Shown: in pieces, positions 32,395 through 42,698 of the stretch
Layout of the letters: every line of letters begins with the position of its first letter
How positions within the stretch are numbered: the first letter of the stretch is position 1
NCBI RefSeq assembly: GCF_900324475.1
Contig: NZ_LT992502.1
Location: 3,782,001 to 3,846,000, forward strand
Source: Enterobacter bugandensis
GTDB taxonomy: Bacteria > Pseudomonadota > Gammaproteobacteria > Enterobacterales > Enterobacteriaceae
Direction of reading: 5' to 3'
Length of the DNA: 64,000 bases
Position numbers and translations under genes: made by a program
The notes under the pieces: model-generated
Databases searched by the model: none
Told to the model about the DNA's origin: nothing
Seen by the model: the letters and a program-made list of their open reading frames with translations, nothing else

Positions 32395-35273
32395 TCTTTC
32401 TTACTCCAGGGCATAGATTGCTGCAACGCGCTGACGCTCTTCCAGACTTTCCAGCCTTTCGGGTTCACGTAGTCCGTTTTCCCGTTCTGGCTACCGGAAA
32501 CCTGAGACAGGATAGTGATGCCCTGCGGCTTAATCACGGCCTGATGGAAGAAATCGGCAGCCTTCTGCGGCGTCAGCTGTTTTATCTCGGCCACTACTTT
32601 ATCACGCGAATCAAATTTCAGATTACCGCGATCGAAATCTTTGCTCAGCTGTGACGCCTCTTCGCCCAGCGTCTGCGGCGGCTGCATCACCTGCGCGATG
32701 ACGGCCTGCTGGATCTGAGCAAACTCTTCCGGCTTCATGGCCCGCAGTTTTGCTTCCACCTGCGGGAAGAACGCCTGATAGCGGCGCCAGAGATAGGCCG
32801 GCTGTTTGTCGCTGCTTTGCAGCAGGAAGCCCAGCCCCCATTGACGCCCCACGTTCATTGAGAAAGCAAATACCGCATAGCCAAGCTGCTCTTCTGTGCG
32901 CAGCTGGTTATAGAACCACGGCTGAATAATCTGACCCAGAACGGCGCTCTGCGCAGAGCTTGCGAATTCATCATAGCCCGTTGGCACAAACACCGCGGCC
33001 AGCGCGGAATCGGTGCTGCTCCCCGCTTTTTCAAAGATCACATTCTGTTTTTTCTCAACCAGCACGTCCTGGTTACGGCACCACTCGTCCCCTTTCGAAC
33101 CGAGCTGCGTGCGAACATTTTCTGCCAGCGTTTTGGCCTGATCTTCGCTCATGTTGCCGACGATAAGAAACTCCGGGCGCGTGTTGGTTTTTAGCGAGTC
33201 ACGGTAAGCCAGCACCTCTTTTAATGAGATTGATGGCAGCAAGGCACGGCGTTCTTCACGCTGGAAATAAGGTATTTGCGACAGCATTTGTGCCGGCATA
33301 AGCGCCTGATCGTAAGCTTTGCCCTTTTCTGCAGAATCCATCATCTGCGCATACCAGGATTTAGCCTGCTCAAGCTGCTCTTCCGTTGGCGTGTAGCTGA
33401 AGTAACCCTCGAGCAGTGCCTTGAAAAGCTGAGGCAGACGCTGAGTATAGCCATTTGCATTAAGCATCAAACCGTTGTTGGCATTGGTGGAGAAACTGAT
33501 CCCGCCCACGGCCGCCTGGTTGCTGAGCTGATCGAGCGCGATACCGGCCAGATAGTCATTGAGCGCGAACATCACCTGATTTTTGGCGCTGTTCATCGCT
33601 TTCGGGTTACGCAGGACCACGCTGACATCGGCCTTTGGCTCGCTCGCAAAATAACGGCTTGGGGTATACACCACGCGCAGCGTCGGTTCATCAATAATGA
33701 GCTCCGGGTGCGGATAATCCTTAGTCGTTTTGATCAGCGAGAAATCATCCGGGATATAGGGGTTCAGCTCCGGCAGCTTCAACGCAATCTCACCGGCCTT
33801 CTTCTGCCAGTCGGCGAAGGTCTGGTCGCTGATTTTGTCTACCTGATAAGGGGCATCAACAAAGTATGCCGTCTTGTTATGCGGTTCGTTCGGGCTGATG
33901 TACCAGATGCGGGCATTTTGCGGCGTCATCATCGCCAGGCGCGCTTTTACCGCCTCGGCATCATAACGATCGGCAATATTGACCGCGTCGAGCGTGTGCG
34001 CCACCGGCACGCGGATCATGGTATCCGCCAGCCACTCCACGTAATCCATATCGCGGGTAATGGACGGGTAACGGAAATCGAGATCCAGCACGTGCGCCAG
34101 TTCATCAAAATAGCGCTTATCGACGCCTTTCTCGCGCAGTAAAGAGAGGTAGCTAAAGATAGCCGCCACCACTTCATCACGGTTGGCCTGACCTTTGTCG
34201 GTCAGGGTGGCGGAGATCGCCAGCACGCCGCTGTTGCCGTTTACCACGGGATCGGAATCGGCGCGGATCCCTTCCACCAGCCCCTGTTTTTGCAGCCAGT
34301 CAGATAAGGTTCCCGGGCTGCGGTTACCAATCAGGTAGGTCACCAGCTCGTCGGTTTTACTGCGAAACTGGGCTGTGTTGTTATCAATGCGGAACTCAAC
34401 GCGCAGCACTTTGCGGGGCATGGCAGGGACGTAGTGGATGACGATCCCTTTTTGCGCGTCCGTGACAACCGGTACGTCTATCTTCGGCAGGTCAATATTT
34501 TTATTCGGCACCCGGCCAAACGTTTGTGCCGCCAGTCCGGCAAGCTCCGGCAACGGTTTGTTGCTGTAAATAACCGCCTTCATCAGGTTGGCGGAGTAGT
34601 ATTTGTCACGAAACGCATGCAGGGCGTCAATGACCGGGCTTCCAGGTTTATCGCTCAGCGTCTCCAGGTTACCGCCCGAGAAACGTGAGCCCGGATGCGC
34701 CGGGTTGATGGTCTCGGCGCTGACCTGCGCCATACGCATACCGTCCCGGGTACGGGCCATGGTCAGCTCCGCGTTGACGGCATTGCGCTCGCGGTCGGCG
34801 TATTTTTTATCCAGCAGCGGCGCGGCGATAGCATCGGCAAGACGATCAACCGCCCCTGCCAGCGCGTCATTTTCGACTTCGAGATAAAAGGCCGTGCGGT
34901 ACGGTGCCGTGCTGGCGTTGTGGCTGCCGCCGTGCATTTTCAGGAATTCAGAAAGGCTATCCGGCTGCGGATATTTTTTAGAGCCCATCAGCGTCATGTG
35001 TTCGAGGTAATGCGCCAGCCCCGGATGCGCCTCAGGATCTTCCAGCGATCCAACCGGCACCACTAACGCCGAGAGGGATTTCACCGCCTGCGGATCGGAA
35101 ACCAGCAGCACGGTCATACCGTTATCGAGGCGGATAGCCTGATACTGACGGGTATCTTTTTCGCTCTTACGGATAGTTTCCTGAACGGGTTGCCAACCGG
35201 AGTCTGCCTGAGTGACGGGAGCCCAAAGGGCGACAAACAAAACAAACGCTTTGAACAAGGTGCTGCCTGGCAT
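32391..35273 (-). CDS. ptrA: Protease III (pitrilysin)
   Basis: Periplasmic zinc metalloprotease of family M16 that degrades small polypeptides. 960 residues with a signal peptide cleaved near residue 23 (VTQA-DSG). The inverted zinc motif HYLEH has H88, E91 and H92, with the distal Glu in NAVNAELTMAR. It is embedded between recC and recB, as in E. coli, with a four-base overlap onto recB; no functional link to recombination is established. An ERIC element lies just upstream. Confidence 0.97.
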   Translation of the reverse strand: MPGSTLFKAFVLFVALWAPVTQADSGWQPVQETIRKSEKDTRQYQAIRLDNGMTVLLVSDPQAVKSLSALVVPVGSLEDPEAHPGLAHYLEHMTLMGSKKYPQPDSLSEFLKMHGGSHNASTAPYRTAFYLEVENDALAGAVDRLADAIAAPLLDKKYADRERNAVNAELTMARTRDGMRMAQVSAETINPAHPGSRFSGGNLETLSDKPGSPVIDALHAFRDKYYSANLMKAVIYSNKPLPELAGLAAQTFGRVPNKNIDLPKIDVPVVTDAQKGIVIHYVPAMPRKVLRVEFRIDNNTAQFRSKTDELVTYLIGNRSPGTLSDWLQKQGLVEGIRADSDPVVNGNSGVLAISATLTDKGQANRDEVVAAIFSYLSLLREKGVDKRYFDELAHVLDLDFRYPSITRDMDYVEWLADTMIRVPVAHTLDAVNIADRYDAEAVKARLAMMTPQNARIWYISPNEPHNKTAYFVDAPYQVDKISDQTFADWQKKAGEIALKLPELNPYIPDDFSLIKTTKDYPHPELIIDEPTLRVVYTPSRYFASEPKADVSVVLRNPKAMNSAKNQVMFALNDYLAGIALDQLSNQAAVGGISFSTNANNGLMLNANGYTQRLPQLFKALLEGYFSYTPTEEQLEQAKSWYAQMMDSAEKGKAYDQALMPAQMLSQIPYFQREERRALLPSISLKEVLAYRDSLKTNTRPEFLIVGNMSEDQAKTLAENVRTQLGSKGDEWCRNQDVLVEKKQNVIFEKAGSSTDSALAAVFVPTGYDEFASSAQSAVLGQIIQPWFYNQLRTEEQLGYAVFAFSMNVGRQWGLGFLLQSSDKQPAYLWRRYQAFFPQVEAKLRAMKPEEFAQIQQAVIAQVMQPPQTLGEEASQLSKDFDRGNLKFDSRDKVVAEIKQLTPQKAADFFHQAVIKPQGITILSQVSGSQNGKTDYVNPKGWKVWKSVSALQQSMPWSKKE

Positions 35274-35292
35274 TACGACCTCTTTATCACGG

Positions 35293-35418
35293 CTATCCCG
35301 TCATACTTCAAGTTGCATGTGCGTCGGCTGCATGCGTTCACCCCAGTCACTTACTCATGTAAGCTCCCGGAGATTCACGCCCTTGCCGCCTTCCTGCAAC
35401 TCGAATTATTTAGGGCAA
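35293..35418. repeat. ERIC repeat between recC and ptrA
   Basis: Imperfect palindrome of roughly 125 bases carrying the ERIC core (GTTCACCCCAGTCACTTACT and ATGTAAGCTCC..GAGATTCAC) and outer arms CTTCAAGTTGCA and TGCAACTCGAA. It fills most of the 263 bases between the recC stop and the ptrA start, in the interior of a leftward transcription unit. Confidence 0.88.
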
Positions 35419-35536
35419 ACATCATTAACAAACTGCGTGCTGGACACGCCAACATCTCTTTATTTAGGTACATCAGTCCGTGATAAGAAGTGCATCATAA
35501 ATGAACACCCCATGCTGCGCAATTTTTATACAGCGC

Positions 35537-38500
35537 TCAGGACTGATTAAACTTAAACAACGGTAACAGGTAGCGCTGTGCCTCTTCCGTAATAGCCTCG
35601 AAGTATTCTGGTTCAAGCGTTCGCCATAGACGTTGATACCAGACATCCTCACCTTCACCGCGTACCATCATGTTTCCTTCATAGGCCTGCATAAATTTAC
35701 TGCGCGCTTTCTGCAGCGAAGCCTCATCCGTTAACATCGCATCATTCTGCGCGTCATAACAGGCTTTTATCCACGCACCGCCACTTTCGGGCAGTAACAG
35801 GAGGGGTTTGTTCATTCCCTGAAGATAGCCCTCAATATACAAGGACAGATAGCGTAACGCCTGTTCTGCCTCCATGGGTGGGAAGCGCCATTCGCCCTCT
35901 TTGCGCACGAAGATCCGGCTTTCACCTTTATTCCCACCCGCACTGTAGACAAGATGTTCCAGCCAGAGTTGCAATCCTTGTGAAACGCTGAGCAGAGAAG
36001 GCCGCCAGCGCAGTAGCCCATCTGGCTGAACCTGGGTTAGCCAGCCCGTGAGCTGTATGCCCTTGCAGCTGAGATCGATTTCGATGCTTTGTCCGGGCTG
36101 GCGGTGCTCCCTGACGCGCTCCGCCAGAGCGGTCATCTCCTGGCACTGCGCCTCCCAGACGATTTCCCCAAACGCACCGTAAGGTAGTTGTCCTGCGGCA
36201 CGGTAGCGGCGGTAAAGTTTGTCTGCATCTTCCTCTTCAACCAGCGCATTAAGCAGCTGGAGGTTTAGCTGATAGCGCTCCAGCCCTTCCAGAGTAAAGG
36301 GTTCTGCATCAGGAATTTCGCTCTCTTCAGAGCGGAAGTTGACCTGTAATCGCTGCTGGAAGAAGGCGCGCACCGGATGCGCCCAAAACCGCTGAAGCTG
36401 TTCGAAAGTCAAAGTATTAATGGGCAGCGGATCAAGCGGCTGAATAAAATCCGTATGGGCTCTCCCCTCTTTTTTCGCTGCTGGCAGCCATTCGCGGGCA
36501 TAGCTCTGCTGTTCGCTGACAATATAGTTTACCGGGTCAAACGGCATGCGGCTGTGGATACAGGTAATGTGCGCCTTTACCCGCTGCTCGCTTTCATCGC
36601 AGTTAAGCGCCTCATCCCCAGCCAGATAGTGGCTCTGGCCGATATAGTCCACCAGTTCCTGCACCAGAACGGAGGGGAAGCGCTCGCTGTTGTCCTGAAT
36701 GGAACGACCGATATAGCTCATATAGAGCTTACTTTGAGCGGAGATGAGCGCTTCAAGGAAGAGATAGCGGTCATCATCACGACGGCTACGGTCACCCCGC
36801 TTTGGATCTGCGTTCATCAAATCGAACCCCAGCGGTGCCAGGGCCCGAGGATAAATACCGTCGTTCATGCCGAGCAGGCAGACCACCTTAAAGGGAATTG
36901 AGCGCATTGGCATCAGGGTACAGATATTGATGGGGCCTGCCAGGAAACGCTGGCTGATTCGCTCCTGGTCAAGGCGCTGCGTCAACTCATCTCTCAGCAG
37001 CGACAAAGGAATCGCTTCGCGATAGTGGGAATTCACGCCCTCGTCAACGATAGCCTGCCACTGCGTTTCAATGAGCGCCATCGCCGCTTCGGTGTCGTTG
37101 TCTGGCAGGAAGAAATCATTAAGTAACGCCCTGCACACCGGGAGCCACTCTTCAAGAGGACGCGGCTGCATTAGCTCACGGCGCCAGCGGTTAAGCTGCA
37201 TCAGCAGAGAAGCTAAATGCCCTACCAGGTCAGCAATCAAACCGCTGGACTCATCGTAAGGAAGCACTTCGTTCCACTCGCCCTGGCTGCTCTCCATGGC
37301 GTAGCCCAGCAGCATACGCGTCAGGCCAAACCGCCAGGTATGCTGGCCGGTTGGGGGAAGCTCGAACTCCTGAACGTTATCGTCATCGATGCCCCAGCGA
37401 ACGCCTGATTCGTTTACCCACTGGCGAAGGTAGCGCAGCCCTTCTTCATTGATGTTGAAGCGGGCTGCCAGCACGGGAACATCCAGTAACGCCAGAACAT
37501 CTTCGGAGATAAACCGGCTATCCGGCAGTGAAAGCAGGGTGATAAATGCCTGCAATGCCGGGTGCGACTGACGGGCACGACGGTCAGAGATGGCGTAAGG
37601 CAGATATCGCTCACCCGTCGCACTGCCGAAGACGGCCTGAATAAAGGGACTGTAGCTGTCGATGTCCGCCACCATCACCACGATATCGCGCGGCGTCAGT
37701 TCAGGGTCGTCCTGCAGCATCGCCAGCAGTCGATCGTGAAGCACTTCGACCTCACGCTGCGGGCTATGACAAACATGGATCGTGATACTGCGATCCTCAG
37801 CGTCCAGCTTCCGCTTGCTGTCGCTGCGCTCAAACTCTTTCGCCGTCACGCCCATGACGGCGCGGTTCTCCAGATCCAGAATATCTAACTGAATATTATG
37901 CAGCAGACTATCCGGGGCGATCTCGACAAAGGCGTCAACGTCACCTTCGCCTGATGACGTAATATCGGAGAGCATGTGAATGTAATCACGCCCCAGCTTC
38001 CCCCATGAGGCAAGCAGTGGATTGGGCAGGTTCTGGATGCCGTCTTCATCAAAAAGCTGCCCGGCAGTCGAGCCGTCTTTAAACAGCGGGACGGATCGTT
38101 CTTCAAAAAGGCGCTTTCGCTGGCGAGTCACCAGCCGCGCAAGCCAACGTTCGTCGAGGATATCCCCCCAATACTGTCGGCAAGGGTTGGTGAACAAAAT
38201 ATGAATATCGATATGTTTACCCAGCGCATTCAACGCTTTCAGATAAACAGGCGGTAATGCGGATATCCCACAGATAAAAACGCGTGACGGCAGTCGGGCT
38301 GGACGCGCCGACGCATTCTCGAGTATTGAGATAAACCGATCGTAGAGGTTGGCACGGTGCCACTTAGGCTGCCCAAGTTTCTCCGTATGCTCGACCAGCG
38401 CTTTCCAAAGCGGTGCCTGCCATATTTGCGCCTCCGGTAACCCTTCAACCAGTTCGCCCGCTTCCCAGCGAATTAACCAGTCAGAACGGTAAACAAGATA

Positions 38501-38911
38501 TTGGTCGTAGAGATCGGCGGTGCGCGACGCCAGCTGGAACAGCTTGCGCTTATCGGTATCATCATTGAGGTAGTGGCGCAGCATGGCGAATTCATCGTGC
38601 TGGAGCATTTCCGGCAGCAGCGCCATCAGCTTCCAGCTCATGCCCTGCTTGTTGAAGGCGCTCTGCTCGGGGATGTCCGGTAACACGCGAACAAACATCT
38701 CCCAGATAAAGCTCGCGGGCAGCGGGAAATCAATATTCGCGGCAATGCCAAACTTACGGGAAAGCGACATTTGCAGCCACTGTGCCATACCGGTGCTCTG
38801 CACCAGCACCATTTCAGGCTCAAAAGGATCGTCGAGCCGCTCGCGCTCAACGATAAATTCCATCAGTGCTTCCAGCACATCCAGACGATTTGAGTGGTAG
38901 ACCCTTAACAT
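35537..38911 (-). CDS. recC: Exonuclease V gamma subunit RecC
   Basis: Chi-recognition subunit of RecBCD with an inactivated helicase fold. 1124 residues (E. coli 1122), start MLRVYHSNRLDVL. Long stretches match the family, such as VVCLLGMNDGIYPRALAPLGFDLM and WHRANLYDRFI. It follows the four pseudopilin genes on the same strand (12-base gap to ppdC), so a ppdA-ppdB-ygdB-ppdC-recC transcript is likely. Separated from ptrA-recB-recD by the ERIC element. Confidence 0.97.
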   Translation of the reverse strand: MLRVYHSNRLDVLEALMEFIVERERLDDPFEPEMVLVQSTGMAQWLQMSLSRKFGIAANIDFPLPASFIWEMFVRVLPDIPEQSAFNKQGMSWKLMALLPEMLQHDEFAMLRHYLNDDTDKRKLFQLASRTADLYDQYLVYRSDWLIRWEAGELVEGLPEAQIWQAPLWKALVEHTEKLGQPKWHRANLYDRFISILENASARPARLPSRVFICGISALPPVYLKALNALGKHIDIHILFTNPCRQYWGDILDERWLARLVTRQRKRLFEERSVPLFKDGSTAGQLFDEDGIQNLPNPLLASWGKLGRDYIHMLSDITSSGEGDVDAFVEIAPDSLLHNIQLDILDLENRAVMGVTAKEFERSDSKRKLDAEDRSITIHVCHSPQREVEVLHDRLLAMLQDDPELTPRDIVVMVADIDSYSPFIQAVFGSATGERYLPYAISDRRARQSHPALQAFITLLSLPDSRFISEDVLALLDVPVLAARFNINEEGLRYLRQWVNESGVRWGIDDDNVQEFELPPTGQHTWRFGLTRMLLGYAMESSQGEWNEVLPYDESSGLIADLVGHLASLLMQLNRWRRELMQPRPLEEWLPVCRALLNDFFLPDNDTEAAMALIETQWQAIVDEGVNSHYREAIPLSLLRDELTQRLDQERISQRFLAGPINICTLMPMRSIPFKVVCLLGMNDGIYPRALAPLGFDLMNADPKRGDRSRRDDDRYLFLEALISAQSKLYMSYIGRSIQDNSERFPSVLVQELVDYIGQSHYLAGDEALNCDESEQRVKAHITCIHSRMPFDPVNYIVSEQQSYAREWLPAAKKEGRAHTDFIQPLDPLPINTLTFEQLQRFWAHPVRAFFQQRLQVNFRSEESEIPDAEPFTLEGLERYQLNLQLLNALVEEEDADKLYRRYRAAGQLPYGAFGEIVWEAQCQEMTALAERVREHRQPGQSIEIDLSCKGIQLTGWLTQVQPDGLLRWRPSLLSVSQGLQLWLEHLVYSAGGNKGESRIFVRKEGEWRFPPMEAEQALRYLSLYIEGYLQGMNKPLLLLPESGGAWIKACYDAQNDAMLTDEASLQKARSKFMQAYEGNMMVRGEGEDVWYQRLWRTLEPEYFEAITEEAQRYLLPLFKFNQS

Positions 38912-38923
38912 AGACGCTCCCGA

Positions 38924-39247
38924 CTACTGGCTAACCGGGCAATGCAGACGCGTTATTTCACCGCGTCGCCCCAGAGGAGAAATAAGTGTAACCGTGATGC
39001 TGACACATCCTGCGTGCGTTGTCTGCACCCGACTGGCCTGCCAGCCTGCGGGCAGAACATTTGTTGAGAGCTGAGCCTGATTCCAGGCGTGGTGCCAGAG
39101 CTGACGATACTGGTTAAACAGCGTAAACCGCGCCGCCAGCGCCCGATGATAGCCGGCCAGTGCCGTGACGATGATGACCAGCAGCATCATCGCCAGCAGG
39201 ACCTCAACCATGCTAAATCCTTTTTCTTTGCTTACGGCAGCTGGCAT
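38924..39247 (-). CDS. ppdC: Prepilin-like protein PpdC
   Basis: Minor pseudopilin, 107 residues. The chosen ATG gives [21 protein letters not shown] with AAAGGAA eight bases upstream; an ATG eight codons earlier would lie deeper inside ygdB. The prepilin peptidase site is KG-FSMVE, followed by a hydrophobic helix. Cys residues near the C-terminus resemble E. coli PpdC. Overlaps the end of ygdB by 16 bases. Part of the minor pilin set that can prime type IV pilus assembly. Confidence 0.9.
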   Translation of the reverse strand: MPAAVSKEKGFSMVEVLLAMMLLVIIVTALAGYHRALAARFTLFNQYRQLWHHAWNQAQLSTNVLPAGWQASRVQTTHAGCVSITVTLISPLGRRGEITRLHCPVSQ

Positions 39248-39633
39248 AGCGAACGTTCCTTTAGCGGGCAAAAATCACTCCAGCCGTGAGGCGAAAAGCG
39301 AATATTACCGTCAATAATCTCTCCTGAACGCCAGAGTAGCAGGTCGTTGACTCCGGCAATCAGTAAAACAGTGGTCTCACTCAGCCGCCGCAAACACACT
39401 TGCCAGGCGGGTGCCTTTTTGCACTGGACTTCAGGATCGGGTGACCAGCTCTGAACGCGTCCCCACTCAAGCGCTGACTGTACAGAAGCCTGCTGCTGCA
39501 GCGAACGGCTCTCTCCGCCAACGAGCGCGCTGAACGTTGTCAGCTGCTGGTTAAGGCCGGTGAGGATCAGCGTACCAAGTACCAGTAAAAGTAGAACCAG
39601 CGCCAGCGAAGACATACCGCGTTGACGGTTCAC
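39232..39633 (-). CDS. ygdB: YgdB, prepilin-like DUF2509 protein
   Basis: Probable minor pseudopilin, 133 residues. I place the start at a GTG that overlaps the ppdB stop as GTGA, giving [20 protein letters not shown], which aligns with E. coli YgdB. It has a short basic leader ending in Gly and a hydrophobic helix but lacks the usual Glu5, a feature of the type K pseudopilins that cap the pseudopilus tip. The C-terminus [20 protein letters not shown] is conserved. Confidence 0.9.
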   Translation of the reverse strand: MNRQRGMSSLALVLLLLVLGTLILTGLNQQLTTFSALVGGESRSLQQQASVQSALEWGRVQSWSPDPEVQCKKAPAWQVCLRRLSETTVLLIAGVNDLLLWRSGEIIDGNIRFSPHGWSDFCPLKERSLCQLP

Positions 39634-40190
39634 AGGTTGTACCCCGTGACCGTATACAAAGCCTGATAAGGCTCTCCTTGATCGCCGTTGCGCAGGGCGG
39701 ACAGTTCGATATTCAGCTCCGGCGCAAACCCGGCGTGTGTTACTTTCCTCACCACAAAATGCGCGATGGCGAGCCTGTCCGGGTCCGTGAGCTTTTCCCA
39801 TCCCTGACCTTCACACGAGGTTGCCCCACGAAGCGTTTCCAGCGCGCCCGATTCCAGACGAAAACCGGTGCTGTCGTTTTCTGATGCACTGCGATCCCAA
39901 CGACCGTTACTGTTGGCATCCCACCGAACAATGACGCAGCTGCCCTGCCTTGCGATCGCCAGCCCTTGCCCCTGGCAGTTCCCAGCACAGTAACCCGCAC
40001 GCTGAAGCTGTTTGCCGAGAGCAAACAGGCGCTGCCAGACCTCTTCTTCCAGCTCTCTCTGGCCGGATTGCAGTAATACCGCCTGATGCAATCCGGGTAG
40101 AAAGCGCGATGCGCCAATCAACAACAGGCTACTGATGGCCGTAGCAATCAGAACTTCTGTCAGCGAGAAACCGCGTTGTCTCATCGACAT
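39630..40190 (-). CDS. ppdB: Prepilin-like protein PpdB
   Basis: Minor pseudopilin (type J-like), 186 residues. Leader MSMRQRG then [19 protein letters not shown], with Glu5 after cleavage. Conserved Cys residues in GYCAGNC and ATSCEGQGW. The coding start overlaps the end of ppdA by ten bases and its stop overlaps ygdB, indicating coupled translation. Confidence 0.93.
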   Translation of the reverse strand: MSMRQRGFSLTEVLIATAISSLLLIGASRFLPGLHQAVLLQSGQRELEEEVWQRLFALGKQLQRAGYCAGNCQGQGLAIARQGSCVIVRWDANSNGRWDRSASENDSTGFRLESGALETLRGATSCEGQGWEKLTDPDRLAIAHFVVRKVTHAGFAPELNIELSALRNGDQGEPYQALYTVTGYNL

Positions 40191-40645
40191 GAACCTCCTT
40201 GTGAGACCTTACACATTCTGATGCGCCCTCCGTCTGAGATCAGGATAAGCCATTCTCCGGCACGGCTTTGCACGCGTATCCGCCCTGCCCATGCCGTATC
40301 CCTTAACCCATAGAAGCCTAATGACGGTGTGACCTCGCTCACCGCGACCTCTGGCCAGAGTGGAATCAGAACAAAGGGGCTGCCCTTCTCACAGCCTTGC
40401 ACGGCAGCGCTCACCAGACACTGCTGTTCCCCAACCCGCAGCTGGGTTATGTGATGATCGCGGTTGTACCTGTTGGCATCATTTCGCAGAAACACCAGAT
40501 AGTCGCGCACCTGGCTGGCGGTTTGCCACAGCCGCTGCTGCCGCTGCCAGCTGTCCCAGCCGTACAGACCTGAGGCGCTGAGTATGACAACCAGCGAGAC
40601 TGCCACCAGCGTTTCGATAAGCGTAAAGCCGTTCTCTTTTTTCAT
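40181..40645 (-). CDS. ppdA: Prepilin-like protein PpdA
   Basis: Minor pseudopilin (type H-like, GspH/FimT), 154 residues. Leader MKKENG then FTLIETLVAVSLVVILSASG, with Glu5 present. First gene of the ppdA-ppdB-ygdB-ppdC-recC unit; its promoter would lie in the 137-base region before the thyA terminator. Confidence 0.93.
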   Translation of the reverse strand: MKKENGFTLIETLVAVSLVVILSASGLYGWDSWQRQQRLWQTASQVRDYLVFLRNDANRYNRDHHITQLRVGEQQCLVSAAVQGCEKGSPFVLIPLWPEVAVSEVTPSLGFYGLRDTAWAGRIRVQSRAGEWLILISDGGRIRMCKVSQGGSCR

Positions 40646-40781
40646 GCGGGAAGTGTGGCGATTCGCCGTGGGCGTGGCGAGCGGTGAATAATGGTTTTAC
40701 GAGGCGTTATCCGAAGTATCAGGAGAGTTGCAGCGCGTTGCACGTTTTCTGGATAACGCCTCGGAAAACGAAATAAAGACG

Positions 40782-40811
40782 AAAAAAAACCGGCGCTAAA
40801 CAGCACCGGTT
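40782..40811 (-). terminator. thyA terminator
   Basis: Stem ACCGGTGCT / AGCGCCGGT (one mismatch pair) with a short loop, followed on the minus strand by eight T. It lies 19 bases after the thyA stop. Confidence 0.85.
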
Positions 40812-40829
40812 ATGTCACGCTTTACCGCA

Positions 40830-41624
40830 TCAGATAGCGACGGGCGCTTTGATACCAGGGTACGGGTCGTACCCCTCAATCTCAAAATCATCAAAGCGGT
40901 AATCGAAGATCGATTCCGGTTTGCGTTTGATAATCAGCTTCGGCAGCGCGCGCGGTTCACGAGTGAGCTGAAGATGCGTCTGTTCCATATGATTGCTGTA
41001 AAGATGGGTGTCCCCACCTGTCCAGACGAAATCACCCACTTCCAGGTCGCACTGCTGCGCCATCATGTGGACTAACAGCGCATAGCTGGCAATGTTAAAC
41101 GGCAGGCCGAGGAACACGTCACAGGAGCGCTGGTAGAGCTGGCAGGAGAGCTTGCCGTCTGCGACATAGAACTGGAAGAACGCGTGGCACGGAGCCAGCG
41201 CCATTTTATCCAGCTCGCCCACGTTCCAGGCGGAAACGATGATTCGGCGCGAGTCCGGATCGTTTTTCAGCTGGTTCATCACGGTGGTGATCTGGTCAAT
41301 ATGGCGGCCATCAGGCGTTGGCCATGCGCGCCACTGCTTGCCGTAAACCGGGCCCAGGTTGCCGTTTTCATCTGCCCATTCGTCCCAGATGGAGACGTTA
41401 TTTTCGTGCAGATACGCAACGTTGGTGTCGCCTTGCAGGAACCAGAGCAGTTCATGAATGATCGAGCGCAGGTGGCAGCGCTTCGTCGTCACCAGAGGGA
41501 AGCCTTCTTGCAGATTGAAGCGCATCTGGTGGCCAAAAATGGAGAGCGTACCGGTACCGGTACGGTCGTTTTTCGGCGTGCCCTCATCGAGCACTTTTTT
41601 CATCAATTCAAGATACTGTTTCAT
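40830..41624 (-). CDS. thyA: Thymidylate synthase
   Basis: Converts dUMP to dTMP using methylene-tetrahydrofolate. 264 residues, equal to E. coli. Catalytic nucleophile C146 in [14 protein letters not shown], with the folate- and dUMP-binding segments [11 protein letters not shown] and GDTHLYSNH. It begins six bases after the lgt stop on the same strand, forming lgt-thyA. Confidence 0.98.
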   Translation of the reverse strand: MKQYLELMKKVLDEGTPKNDRTGTGTLSIFGHQMRFNLQEGFPLVTTKRCHLRSIIHELLWFLQGDTNVAYLHENNVSIWDEWADENGNLGPVYGKQWRAWPTPDGRHIDQITTVMNQLKNDPDSRRIIVSAWNVGELDKMALAPCHAFFQFYVADGKLSCQLYQRSCDVFLGLPFNIASYALLVHMMAQQCDLEVGDFVWTGGDTHLYSNHMEQTHLQLTREPRALPKLIIKRKPESIFDYRFDDFEIEGYDPYPGIKAPVAI

Positions 41625-41630
41625 GGTTCC

Positions 41631-42506
41631 TCAGGAAAGTTGTTGCTGTGGACGACGACGATACGCCCAAATCATCATAATGGCACCCGCGACAATCATC
41701 GGAATGGAGAGGATCTGCCCCATGCTGATGTACTGTACCCATTCGCCGGTAAACTGCGCATCCGGCTGGCGGAAGAATTCAACGATGATGCGGAACGCGC
41801 CATAGCCAATCAGGAACAGTCCGGAAACAGCTCCCATCGGGCGCGGCTTGCGAATAAACAGATTGAGGATGATAAACAGCACCACGCCTTCCAGCGCCAG
41901 CTCATACAGCTGGGACATATGACGCGGCAGCACGCCATAGGTATCGAAAATGGACTGCCACTCCGGGTGCGACGGCAGCAGCGCGATATCCTCCGCGCGG
42001 GAGCCCGGGAAGAGCATCGTGTACGGCACGCTTGGGTCAACGCGGCCCCACAGCTCACCGTTAATAAAGTTGCCCAGACGACCCGCCCCCAGACCAAACG
42101 GGATCAGCGGTGCGATAAAATCTGACACCTGGAAGAAGTTGCGTTTGGTGCGTTTGGCAAAAATCACCATCACCAGGATCACCCCAATCAGGCCGCCGTG
42201 GAAGGACATGCCGCCGTCCCAGACGCGGAACAGGTAGAGGGGATCGTTCAGGAACACCGGGAAGTTATAGAACAGTACATACCCAATACGGCCACCGAGG
42301 AACACGCCGAGGAAGCCCGCGTACAGCAGGTTTTCAACTTCGTTTTTGGTCCAGCCGCTGCCAGGACGGCTGGCGCGACGGCCCGCGAGCCACATGGCAA
42401 AAATAAAGCCCACCAGGTACATCAGACCGTACCAGTGAAGCGAAACAGGTCCTACTGAGAAAATGACCGGATCAAACTCCGGAAAATGCAGATAACCACT
42501 GTTCAT
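41631..42506 (-). CDS. lgt: Prolipoprotein diacylglyceryl transferase
   Basis: Integral membrane enzyme that adds diacylglycerol from phosphatidylglycerol to the lipobox Cys of prolipoproteins (including MltA, YgdI and YgdR encoded here). 291 residues, seven membrane segments. The conserved HGG (MSFHGGLIG) and the Lgt signature [16 protein letters not shown] are clear. Upstream of thyA in one unit. Confidence 0.97.
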   Translation of the reverse strand: MNSGYLHFPEFDPVIFSVGPVSLHWYGLMYLVGFIFAMWLAGRRASRPGSGWTKNEVENLLYAGFLGVFLGGRIGYVLFYNFPVFLNDPLYLFRVWDGGMSFHGGLIGVILVMVIFAKRTKRNFFQVSDFIAPLIPFGLGAGRLGNFINGELWGRVDPSVPYTMLFPGSRAEDIALLPSHPEWQSIFDTYGVLPRHMSQLYELALEGVVLFIILNLFIRKPRPMGAVSGLFLIGYGAFRIIVEFFRQPDAQFTGEWVQYISMGQILSIPMIVAGAIMMIWAYRRRPQQQLS

Positions 42507-42668
42507 CTGTCACCACAAGATGTTGTTATTCCGCTGAAAGTGGACAGCGGTAGACATGCGATTCTGCCTTAAGCAGAGGCTCCAAAGTTGCGAATCATAG
42601 CATAAGGCGGGCGCGGAGGATGCGCCAGAGATGTAAAAGATGTGTATAGGTTTTTGTGCGCGCTGGCG

Positions 42669-42688
42669 CCCTCTCCACAAGGAGAGGA
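42669..42688 (-). other. Hairpin downstream of ptsP
   Basis: Stem CCTCTCC / GGAGAGG with an ACAA-type loop just past the ptsP stop, without a strong T-run. A 3'-end stabiliser or weak terminator; similar short GA/CT hairpins recur in enterobacterial intergenic DNA. Confidence 0.4.
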
Positions 42689-42698
42689 CGAAAGACGA

